Source of the DNA: JBBEAM01 sp942491105
GTDB taxonomy: Bacteria; Pseudomonadota; Alphaproteobacteria; Kiloniellales; DSM-21159
Assembly (NCBI GenBank): GCA_942491105.1
Contig: CALNZX010000002.1
Span: 372,001 to 436,000 of the forward strand
Direction: 5' to 3'
Length of the DNA stretch: 64,000 bases
In this document: in pieces, positions 35,646 to 43,315 of the stretch
Layout of the letters: every line of letters starts with the position of its first letter
How positions within the stretch are numbered: position 1 is the stretch's first letter
Position numbers and translations under genes: made by a program
The notes under the pieces: model-generated
What the model was told of the DNA's origin: nothing
Database searches by the model: none
The model's input: only the letters and a program-made list of their open reading frames with translations

Positions 35646-37962
35646 ATGATCAGAAAATTCATTTCGATCAAGAACATCGGGCGATTTCTAAACACTCTGC
35701 CGCCGCGGGCAACCCAAATCTTTCTCATTATACGTTTATTGTCGGCCGCAAATGGTTTTGGAAAGACCACGCTTTGCGCCGTGCTCCGCTTGCTCAAGAC
35801 GGGCGATCCGGCCCATATCATGGGTCGTCAAACTCTGGTGTTGAGGAACTCCCAAGCGTTGAGCTTCTGCTCCCTTCTGGTCATACGCGGTTTTTAATGG
35901 CACTGAATGGTCGGTCATCTATCCGTCAATCGCAATTTTTGACGGCGTATTTGTCGCAGAAAACGTCCATTCCGGCGAGGTGGCCGAGATCGAGCACAGG
36001 AGAAACCTTTACCGCGTAATTATCGGAGAGGGAAGGTGTTCGGCTCGCTGAGGAAGACGCTACCCTCGCTGCGCAAAGTCGTGAAAAGACCAGTGAGATC
36101 AGCAAGAAGTTACCCGCGCGATCCAACCACACATTCCTGCAGACATGAGGCTCGACGCTTTTCTCGTCATACCGGTGACCCCAAGATTGAGGGTCGAATT
36201 GCTGAACAAGAACGCAATGTAGAAGCGGTGCGTCAGGCCGAGCAGATAAACCAACATCCTCAACTCACCGAACTTGCACTACCCGTCGTGCCAGATGGAT
36301 TCGCAAATTTACTTGCCAAGAGTATTGACGACATAGCAGAGGACGCCGAGCAGCACCTGACTGAGCACCTTGTGGCGCACCGGATGGAAGCGGAGGGTGG
36401 CACACTGATAGCCACGGGGCTTGAACACTCCGACGGAGGGACGTGCTTAGCCATTTTTAGGCGAGACATCCCGTGATCTTCCTCTCATTGCAGCCTACCG
36501 TGCGATATTCAGCGTCCGATATCGAGAACTCCGGGCCGAGATTGCAGCTATGCGTGCCGAGGTTGCTGAACGGTTTGGAGAGGGCGCGTTAGGCCGTTTT
36601 AACATCCGTATTGAGCAAACAGGGCCGCCGCAGAATTCTGGCATCGGTACTGCGATTTCGATCCGGCGACAATTGTCATTTCTGAAGGAATCCCGGAAGC
36701 GATCCATGCGCTTGGCGAAGCTGCGCTGACTATGCTTGAGCGAAAAGACCGCGCACCATTAGAGTCTATCGAGTTCAGCGAAGCCTACAATGCTGCTGCC
36801 AATGCCTACGGAGCCGCTGAAGTTCGGGCGCAGAAAATCGTAGAGGCGATTGCGCATTAAACGCGCAGATTGCGATGATGAAAGAAGAAACGGGAGCTGC
36901 TGATGTTCAGGCAGCAGAAGCGGAGCTTGCACGCCGCCGCGCTGTCAGAGTTCGCCATAGTGACCCTGTAAGAAGCAGTCTATGTGCAGATCAGGCTCGG
37001 TTAACTTGAGGAAAAGAGGGAAATCGACGATAGAAAGACCGAGATTCGCTCTGAGATGGATGGCACATGCCTGAAGGATCATGAAGCCCCTTCGAACAGC
37101 GGATTAATCATTATCTAGATGTTTTCAATGCGGGATTTAGTATCACCGAAACCAAACATGGCTATCCCGGGGGCACCGCCGCATCCACATACCAACTCGT
37201 TATTAATGATATTGCCATAGATTTGGGAGACGGACGAGACCCAGGCCGCCTGACCAACCTAGCTTTAAGAACACCCTTAGTTCCGGCGATCGAATGACAC
37301 TCGCCCTCGCTTTTTTCTTCGCTAATCTCGAAAACGACCGGGCAGTGGCAGAAAAAACGGTTGTTTTTGACGACCCGTTTAACAGCCAGGATGCTTTTCG
37401 CCGCCGTCAGACTGTTCACGAAATTGCTAAGATCGCGCGAAGCTGTGCTCAGGTGATCGTGTTGTCTCACGACGCTACCTTCCTCAAACAGGATTGGACA
37501 AGGCGCCTGCGGCTGAAAGAGATCCTTTAACGCTCACGGACCATCGTGCTCGAGATCGAAGATCATGCCGGTGGACCTCGAACGAGCCTGCCAAGGCCGC
37601 GAACCGCGACGGACATCGACGGCCTTCAAACCTATGTAACAATCGGTGCAGGCAATTCTTTGGACCTCATCCGCAAGATTCGCGTCGTTTTGGAAACCCA
37701 TTGCTGGACCACTTATCCAGCGTCGTTTCAAGCTGGTCAGGATTGGTTAGGCGAAATTGTCAGAAAGATTCGTGAAGGAGGTGACCAACATCCTGCAACC
37801 AGTCCTCTATAACCCCCCTGGACCAGAATTAATGACTACACTAGCCAGTATTACCACGGAGAGGATGTCGCCGACGCTACACCCGACCAGATGGTAGCCC
37901 CAGATGAATTGACTGGCTATGTTCGCCGTACACTAAGGCGAGTGAATGCTTTGCCAGCTTAA
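35646..37962 (+). pseudogene. Frameshifted AAA_13 (PrrC/RloC-class) ATPase gene
   Basis: Homologous pieces occur in order but in changing frames over 2.3 kb, close to full length (about 770 codons). In order they are MIRKFISIKNIGRFLN at the start and Walker A NGFGKTTLCAVLRLLKTGDP at 35751. Then come PSIAIFDGVFVAENVHSG and EIEHRRNLYRVIIGEG, followed by the helical middle (IEGRIAEQERNVEAVRQ). Last are LSSGDRMTLALAFFFANLEN, Walker B EKTVVFDDPFNSQDAF and switch VIVLSHDATF at about 37280-37490, with DELTGYVRRTLRRVNALPA at the end. At least eight frame changes and several stops interrupt it. The same Pfam family contains the anticodon nucleases PrrC and RloC, but a nuclease site was not confirmed. 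GC is lower than in neighbouring genes. Confidence 0.9.
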
Positions 37963-37979
37963 CATGGCGATGCACGGAA

Positions 37980-38108
37980 TTGAGCCGTACCTCGGTCTAT
38001 CAGCCGGAGAAGCAGGGGCTGCGTTTTCCGCAGGAGCCGGCCTTCAACGCGCCGGGAGAGTTTTGGCTGCACCAGCAGAAGCACCTGGTCGCGGCTTGCC
38101 TCAGCTAG
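37980..38108 (+). pseudogene. Truncated copy of class II aldolase N-terminus
   Basis: Codons from 37986 encode RTSVYQPEKQGLRFPQEPAF and continue to HLVAACLS-stop, aligning without gaps to residues about 9-46 of the intact aldolase at 38745 (RTSIYQPEQQGLRFPQEPAF). The nucleotide match is high but not recent, with many synonymous and several missense changes. The rest of the gene is missing, and a TAG follows directly. It abuts the end of the AAA_13 pseudogene and overlaps the stop of the DUF6512 gene. Confidence 0.8.
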
Positions 38109-38647
38109 TAGGCAATCCCCCGCATGCCCGACCGCTCCTCGATGAAGAGCCAGTGATCTGGCGGGAGGTAGGTGAGCGAGGCGTAGGCGATCACCTGCAG
38201 CAGCATCAGGAGTTGCCCGAGGCGCAGCAGGCCCCGGCTTGGCGCGCCGCGCAGGATCAGCAGGATCGCCAGGAGCTGACCGGCGAGGATCGCAAGGACG
38301 AAGGTGCCGATGTCGAGCACCAGGAGGTTCTTGCCGAGAATGGCGGTGTAGGACTGGAATACGGCGACGATCAGAACGGCGGTCAGCAGCAGGGTGACGC
38401 CCTTGATCGCCAGCCGCTCGCCGAGCCGAAGGCCCAGGGATCGGTGCGGCAGCAGCGCCCAGAGCAGGCCCGGCCAGAAGGCCAGTTTGAGGTGCTCCCA
38501 GATCGATTCGTTGACCGCGGCGACCAGGGCGAGGGGGCGCCAGCCGCCCGCCCAGTCGAAGACGAAATGCAGCGCCGATCCGGCCAGGATCATGAAGACC
38601 GCACCGGCCAGTTCCCAGGTCACGACGGCGCGCGTTCTTGAAGCCAT
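38105..38647 (-). CDS. DUF6512-like membrane protein
   Basis: A 180-residue protein with about five to six hydrophobic segments. The motif VNESIWEHLKLAFWPGLLW, with preceding GSALHFVFDWAGG, is characteristic of the DUF6512 family. Function unknown. Start 38647 (MASRTRAVV) has GAGGACGGGAA upstream; the frame continues further 5' but without support. It is divergent from the intact aldolase by about 97 bp, and its stop overlaps the aldolase remnant. Confidence 0.8.
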   Translation of the reverse strand: MASRTRAVVTWELAGAVFMILAGSALHFVFDWAGGWRPLALVAAVNESIWEHLKLAFWPGLLWALLPHRSLGLRLGERLAIKGVTLLLTAVLIVAVFQSYTAILGKNLLVLDIGTFVLAILAGQLLAILLILRGAPSRGLLRLGQLLMLLQVIAYASLTYLPPDHWLFIEERSGMRGIAY

Positions 38648-38744
38648 TTGTTCCCGTCCTCGAGTTGTCCTAGCTTTCTTTACCGCGCTGCGTCTGGCAA
38701 TGGCGCCGCGCTCCCTTGCAGGATGAGATAGGTCAGAAGACACC

Positions 38745-39566
38745 ATGCCCAACTCCCCCTCCCTCGGAACCCGCACCTCGATCTACCAGCCGGAGCAGCA
38801 GGGGCTGCGTTTTCCGCAGGAACCGGCCTTCAACTCGCCGGAGGAACTGCGGCTGCACCGTAAGAAACACCTGGTCGCGGCCTGCCGGGCCTTCGCCGGC
38901 TGGGGCTTCGACTACGGCTTCGCCGGGCATCTGACGATCCGCGATCCCGAGCATCCGGAGCTCTATTGGACCAACCCCATGGCGGTGCACTTCCGCGAGG
39001 TGCGGCTGTCCAACCTGATCCTGGTCGATCACGACGGCCAGGTGGTCGAGGGGGACTACGCGGTGAACAGGGCGGGCTTCGTGCTGCACGCCGCGGTCCA
39101 CGCCGCCAACCCGGACATCCTGGCGATGTGCCACGCCCACACGCTCAACGGCACCGCCTTCGCCGCGCTGGGCAAGCCGCTGGCGCCGATCACCCAGGAC
39201 GCCTGCGCCTTTTTCGAGGATCACGCGGTGATTACCGAGGAGGCCGGCAAGGTCGCGGTGGAGGACGGCGCCGGCCCGCGCGTCTGCGCCGCCTTCCAGG
39301 GGGTCAAGGCGGCGATCCATCAGAACCACGGCATCTTCTCGGCCAGCCGCCACTCGATCGACGCGGCGGCCTTCTGGTTCATGGCGCTGGAGCGCTGCTG
39401 CGGCCAGCAGCTGATGGTCGAGGCGACGGGGCAGACGCCGCGCGAGGTGCCGCCGGAGGCCGCCCGCTACAGCCGCGAGCACGTCGGCAGCGAGTACATC
39501 GGCTGGCTGCACTTCCAGCCGGTCTACGAGGAACTGGCCGCCCGCTGCCCGGAGATGTTCGGCTAG
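38745..39566 (+). CDS. Class II aldolase/adducin family protein
   Basis: 273 residues, cytoplasmic. Zinc site and active-site signatures are CHAHTLNGTAFAALGKPL and EDHAVITEEAGKVAVEDG, with a third histidine in IHQNHGIFSASRHS. Family members cleave or decarboxylate sugar phosphates, but this longer branch, with the N-terminal QQGLRFPQEPAFNSPEELRL, is mostly uncharacterised. A truncated relative lies at 37980. No sugar kinase or isomerase is adjacent. Confidence 0.9.
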   Translation: MPNSPSLGTRTSIYQPEQQGLRFPQEPAFNSPEELRLHRKKHLVAACRAFAGWGFDYGFAGHLTIRDPEHPELYWTNPMAVHFREVRLSNLILVDHDGQVVEGDYAVNRAGFVLHAAVHAANPDILAMCHAHTLNGTAFAALGKPLAPITQDACAFFEDHAVITEEAGKVAVEDGAGPRVCAAFQGVKAAIHQNHGIFSASRHSIDAAAFWFMALERCCGQQLMVEATGQTPREVPPEAARYSREHVGSEYIGWLHFQPVYEELAARCPEMFG

Positions 39567-39569
39567 GGT

Positions 39570-40052
39570 CTAGATCCAGCGCCGCGCGCGGCGCTTGTAG
39601 GCCAGGTAGGTCGCGCCGAACTTGCGCTCCAGATAGGCTTCCTCGGGCTCGATCGCGAACTTTTGCAGCAGCAGGGCGCAGAGCGGCGTCAGGAACAGAA
39701 TCCAGAGGTTCCACAGCAGCAGCGCGAAGCCGAGGCAGCTCAGCACCATCTGCAGGTACATGGGGTTGCGGGTGAAGCGGTAGGGGCCCTGGGTGACGAT
39801 CTCCGGGGTCGGCTTCCAGGGCTCGGGGTTCTGGCCGGTTTGCTTGAACAGCCAGGCCGGCCAGACGACCAGGAGCAGCAGGCCGCCGAGGATGATCGCC
39901 CCGCCGAGGCCATAGCGCAGCGGCGCGGCCAGGGCGAAGCCCGGATCGAGCGGCCAGAGCAGCTCCAGCCCGACCCCGCCCAGGACCGTCGCCAGGGGAA
40001 CCCCCGGCGGAAAGAACCGCCTCACCGCGGCGTCGCCTTGCGCTGCGCCCAT
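39570..40052 (-). CDS. Isoprenylcysteine carboxyl methyltransferase-like protein
   Basis: A 160-residue membrane protein of the ICMT/PEMT group, with about four hydrophobic helices. The SAM-site signature is VTQGPYRFTRNPMYLQMVL followed by the C-terminal EPEEAYLERKFGATYLAYK. The bacterial substrate is unknown (a lipid or small isoprenoid thiol are options). Start 40052 has GGGAGGAT upstream. Its stop is 4 bp from the aldolase stop (convergent). Confidence 0.88.
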   Translation of the reverse strand: MGAAQGDAAVRRFFPPGVPLATVLGGVGLELLWPLDPGFALAAPLRYGLGGAIILGGLLLLVVWPAWLFKQTGQNPEPWKPTPEIVTQGPYRFTRNPMYLQMVLSCLGFALLLWNLWILFLTPLCALLLQKFAIEPEEAYLERKFGATYLAYKRRARRWI

Positions 40053-40103
40053 CGTATCCTCCCAGGTGGAAATCCGCGCCAAGACTAACCCGGCGATGCA
40101 GGG

Positions 40104-41447
40104 CTAGTCCCCAATCATCCGCAGCGTCGCCTCGAAGCCGTCCTGGCGTCCGGAAGCGGGAGAATAGAGTTCCAGGCTGGCGCCGCCGCGCTGCGCGATG
40201 GCCTCGGCGATGGCCAGGCCGAGTCCGGCGCCGAGAGCCGTGGTCGCCGCGCCGCGGGCGAAGCGCCGCTTCAGGCCGCGCAGAGCCTCCGGCGGGACCG
40301 CCGGCCCGGCGTTGACGATCCGCAGCGCGCCGTCCTCGGCCAGCCGGATTTCAACCGGCGTGTCCTCGGGGCTGTGCTTCAGGGCGTTCTCGATCAGGTT
40401 GCGCAGCAGGATCGCGAAGGCGTCCGGGTCCATGCGGCCGGGCAGAGCGGGCGCGGCGGGCAGGCGCAGGCGCAGGCGCCCCCGGCCCTGGGGCTCGCGT
40501 TCCAGCTCCTCGAGGGTCAGGCGCAGCACCGGCAAGAGGTCGCGGGGCGCTCCGGCGGTCAGCGCGCCGCCCTCGGCGCGGGTTAATTGCAACAGTTTTT
40601 CGGCCATGCGCGTCAGGCGGCGCAGAGACTCTTCGATGCGCCGCGCCCGATCCCGCTGCGGGCCCTCGTCGGCTTCGGCGATCAGGCGTTGGGTCTGGGC
40701 CAAGGCGGCGGCGATCGGGGTGCGCAGCTCATGGGCGCTGTTCTCGGAGAAGCTGCGCTCGGCCTCGATCGCTCGGCGCAGACGCTCGAGCAGCCGGTCG
40801 ACGGACTCCGCGATCGGTTCAAGCTCCTCGGGCAGGTCGTGCAGGCTCGCGCCGACCGGCGAGAGATCGGCCGCGCCGCGCGCCTCGATCCCGGCGCGCA
40901 GCCTGCGCACCGGTTGCATGCTTCTGCGCACCAGCCACCAGACTCCGAGCAGGCTCAAGGGAACCAGCAGCAGGAAGGGCAGAAGCAGGCTGAGCGCGGC
41001 CTCCGCGGCGGCTTCCCGGCGGTGCGCCAGGGGCTCGGCGACCTCGATCACGATGCCGCTGCCGGGGTCGACCTCGCCGTAGAGGCGGTGCGTGGCGGAG
41101 CTGCGGAAGCCCACAACCGGCTGCGGGGGAAAGCTATCGGGCAGCAACGCGTGCGATTGCAGCAGCAGCCCGCCATCGGCATCGCGCACCAGATAGGTCA
41201 GGTATTCCCCCTTGGGGTCGATGGCGGAGGACTCCAGCGGGTCGATGCGGCGCCGGCCCTGCAGGGTTTCCGACGTGGCCAGGGATAACAGCCGCTGCGC
41301 GGTTTCCTGCAGCGCCGAATCGAAAGCCTCGTCGAGTTCGTGCCGGATGATGTAGCCGCCGCCGAGGGCGGCGGCCAGCCACACCAGCAGGACGCCGGCG
41401 GCAAGCCGCAGGCTGAGTTGACGTTGCAGACTGCCGCCGCGGCTCAT
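40104..41447 (-). CDS. Two-component sensor histidine kinase
   Basis: 447 residues. TM1 at about 14-34, periplasmic sensor to about 150, TM2 at about 151-174, HAMP linker, DHp domain with phospho-acceptor H239 in ENSAHELRTPIAAALAQ, and HATPase with NLIENALKHSPEDTP and GAGLGLAIAEAIAQRGG. Resembles QseC/PmrB-type kinases. Start 41447 is chosen because its ATG overlaps the response-regulator stop (ATGA). The signal is unknown; a link to iron, pH or envelope stress is inferred from the neighbouring PepSY and cytochrome b genes. Confidence 0.92.
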   Translation of the reverse strand: MSRGGSLQRQLSLRLAAGVLLVWLAAALGGGYIIRHELDEAFDSALQETAQRLLSLATSETLQGRRRIDPLESSAIDPKGEYLTYLVRDADGGLLLQSHALLPDSFPPQPVVGFRSSATHRLYGEVDPGSGIVIEVAEPLAHRREAAAEAALSLLLPFLLLVPLSLLGVWWLVRRSMQPVRRLRAGIEARGAADLSPVGASLHDLPEELEPIAESVDRLLERLRRAIEAERSFSENSAHELRTPIAAALAQTQRLIAEADEGPQRDRARRIEESLRRLTRMAEKLLQLTRAEGGALTAGAPRDLLPVLRLTLEELEREPQGRGRLRLRLPAAPALPGRMDPDAFAILLRNLIENALKHSPEDTPVEIRLAEDGALRIVNAGPAVPPEALRGLKRRFARGAATTALGAGLGLAIAEAIAQRGGASLELYSPASGRQDGFEATLRMIGD

Positions 41448-42127
41448 GCCCGGGGTGATGCCTGGGACGATGTCTGGGCCAGGCGGTAGCCAAGGCCGCG
41501 CACGGTTTCGATCGCTTCGCGGCCGAGCTTCTTGCGCAGACGGCTGACATGCACCTCGATGGTGTTGCTCTCGATTTCGGCGTCGAAGGCGTAGAGCCGG
41601 TCCTCGAGATGGGCTTTGGAGACCACGGCGCCGGGCCGCTGTATCAGAGCTTCGAGCAGCGCCCACTCGCGGGCCGTGATTTCGATCTGGCGGCCGTCAC
41701 GGGTCAGGCGATGCGCCGCGAGATCGACCGCCAGCGCGCCGAAGTTGAGACGCGGGTTGGGGTTGCCGTTGTAGCGCCGGGCCACGGCGGCGATCCGGGC
41801 CGAGAGCTCCGAGAGATCGAAGGGCTTGACGAGGTAGTCGTCGGCCCCGCGATTCAGGCCGTCGATGCGGTCGGTGATCCGGTCGCGCGCGGTCAGAATG
41901 ACCACCGGCGTGGCGTCGCCGGCCTCGCGCAGCTTGTCGAGCAGATCGAGGCCCCGGCCATCGGGCAGTATCAGGTCGAGCAGGACCAGATCGTAGTCGA
42001 GGTTGCGCAGGCTCTCGCCGCCCTCGGCCAGACGCGTGAACCAGTCCACGGCATGTCCCTCGGCGGCGACATGCTCGCGCACCGCGCTGCCCAGGGCGTC
42101 ATCGTCCTCGATCAACAGAATACGCAT
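41444..42127 (-). CDS. OmpR-family response regulator
   Basis: 227 residues: receiver domain with acidic pocket EDDD (8-10), phospho-acceptor D51 in LVLLDLILPDGRG, switch TARD and Lys in YLVKPFDL, and a C-terminal winged helix (ITAREWALLEALIQRPGAVV, then NTIEVHVSRLRKKLG). The QseB/PmrA-like subgroup. It is cotranscribed with the kinase and divergent from the PepSY protein gene, its probable target. Confidence 0.94.
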   Translation of the reverse strand: MRILLIEDDDALGSAVREHVAAEGHAVDWFTRLAEGGESLRNLDYDLVLLDLILPDGRGLDLLDKLREAGDATPVVILTARDRITDRIDGLNRGADDYLVKPFDLSELSARIAAVARRYNGNPNPRLNFGALAVDLAAHRLTRDGRQIEITAREWALLEALIQRPGAVVSKAHLEDRLYAFDAEIESNTIEVHVSRLRKKLGREAIETVRGLGYRLAQTSSQASPRA

Positions 42128-42180
42128 CGTTCCTTAGTGTCCTCGGCCTGCTTTGCTCCTCCGCAAGCCTAGCGTGCCCA

Positions 42181-42231
42181 GCTTACACCAGCCTGACCGA
42201 GAAAATTTCTTCCTGTCAGCTTGCCGTAAGC
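42181..42231. promoter_or_regulatory. Nested inverted repeats between response regulator and PepSY gene
   Basis: The 147-bp divergent spacer contains GCTTAC-N39-GTAAGC, and nearly at its centre AGAAA-A-TTTCT (42200-42210). Concentric inverted repeats between a response-regulator gene and a divergent PepSY gene suggest the operator bound by the regulator and the two overlapping promoters. Confidence 0.35.
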
Positions 42232-42274
42232 CGGTGCTGCGACGATCCGGACATCGCAATCAAGGAGCACGCAT

Positions 42275-42547
42275 ATGAAAAACACTCTCTTCGCCGCCAT
42301 CCTGGCTGGTCTTACGCTCTCTGCTTCCCTCGCCACCGCCAACGAAGGCTGCAGCGCGCCCGCCGTTGAATGGCAATCCGTCGAGGCGCTGAAAAGCAAG
42401 CTGGAAGGCGCCGGTTGGACGGTCAAGCGGATCAAGACCGAAGACGGATGCTACGAGGCCTACGCCACCGACGAGCAGCAGCACCGCGTCGAGGCCTACT
42501 TCGACCCCAAGACCCTGGCCATGGTCAAGATGAAGCGCGAGGACTGA
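42275..42547 (+). CDS. Exported PepSY-domain protein
   Basis: A 90-residue protein with a Sec signal peptide (KNTLFAAILAGLTLSASLATA, cut after ATA), then a single PepSY domain: VEALKSKLEGAGWTVKRIK, with two cysteines (C27 and C59 region). Small PepSY proteins are periplasmic and often the main target of QseBC-type systems. It is followed after 1 bp by cytochrome b561. Confidence 0.9.
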   Translation: MKNTLFAAILAGLTLSASLATANEGCSAPAVEWQSVEALKSKLEGAGWTVKRIKTEDGCYEAYATDEQQHRVEAYFDPKTLAMVKMKRED

Positions 42548-42548
42548 G

Positions 42549-43091
42549 ATGAGCGGGGCGACGATCAAGGTCTGGGATCCGCTTCTCCGGCTTTTCCACT
42601 GGAGCCTGGCGGCGAGTTTCCTCGTCGCCTGGGTGAGCGCGGATGCTTGGGACGATCTGCATATCTGGGCCGGCTACGCGGCGGCCGGGCTGATCGCATT
42701 TCGTCTGCTGTGGGGTTTGATCGGCCCGCGCTATGCACGTTTCCGCCAATTCCTGCGGGAGCCCGGCAGCGTGCTGCGGTTTCTCGGCGCCATGCTCCGG
42801 GGCAGGGAGGCGCGCTACATCGGCCATAACCCCGCCGGCGCGGCAATGATCCTCGGCCTGCTCCTGGTGATGACCGCAACGGCCCTGACCGGCTGGATGT
42901 ACACCACCGAAGCCTTCTGGGGCGTCGCTTGGGTCGAGGATGTCCACGAAGCGCTGGCCAACCTCCTGCTGGCGATGGTTCTGCTGCATATCGCAGGGGT
43001 GATCCTCGCCAGCCTGCGGCACCGCGAGAATCTGGTCGCTGCGATGGTGACGGGCAGAAAGAAGGCCCCGCGGGCTGGCGACATTTCCTAG
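42549..43091 (+). CDS. Cytochrome b561-family membrane protein
   Basis: 180 residues, four transmembrane helices. Heme histidines are seen in KVWDPLLRLFHWSLAASF, LHIWAGY, EDVHEALANLL and VLLHIAGVI. This is the COG3658-type b-type cytochrome commonly encoded after PepSY proteins under QseBC-like control. It transfers electrons at the inner membrane to an unknown partner. It overlaps the PepSY gene region closely and is cotranscribed. Confidence 0.92.
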   Translation: MSGATIKVWDPLLRLFHWSLAASFLVAWVSADAWDDLHIWAGYAAAGLIAFRLLWGLIGPRYARFRQFLREPGSVLRFLGAMLRGREARYIGHNPAGAAMILGLLLVMTATALTGWMYTTEAFWGVAWVEDVHEALANLLLAMVLLHIAGVILASLRHRENLVAAMVTGRKKAPRAGDIS

Positions 43092-43145
43092 CGGCAGTCT
43101 GGTTTTCCAGGCTCCGCGAGCGGCTGTCCCCCCAGCCGCCCAAAG

Positions 43146-43177
43146 GGGCCGGGATCAGGTCTTTCCTGTCCCGGCCC
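43146..43177 (+). terminator. Long hairpin after cytochrome b561
   Basis: GGGCCGGGA and TCCCGGCCC pair, continued inward by CAGG/CCTG with one bulged T and a TCTTT loop. It lies 54 bp after the cytochrome gene and is followed by GCTTTGTCTCC. The T-run is poor, so it may act as a Rho-independent terminator of modest strength or as an mRNA-protecting structure. It separates the PepSY operon from the ATP-grasp operon. Confidence 0.55.
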
Positions 43178-43315
43178 GCTTTGTCTCCGTTACAGCGAAG
43201 AGAGATGCGGTGAATGCACTGTGGGCGCGCAATCGCCGCCAGCAGGGCATTCGGTGCTTGCCAGGACGGGTCTGCTGGGAAATTCTGCGGGCCTCTGCCC
43301 AGGCTCCGGAGACTC

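Noticed and set aside
35404..35646. An 80-codon plus-strand frame between tRNA-Thr and the AAA_13 pseudogene
   Set aside because: It reads antisense through the T-arm hairpin and 17-codon ORF, has no convincing ribosome-binding site and no recognisable family.
35112..38110. A mobile element with attL/attR at tRNA-Thr
   Set aside because: No second copy of the tRNA-Thr 3' end, no integrase and no transposase were seen; only circumstantial signs remain.
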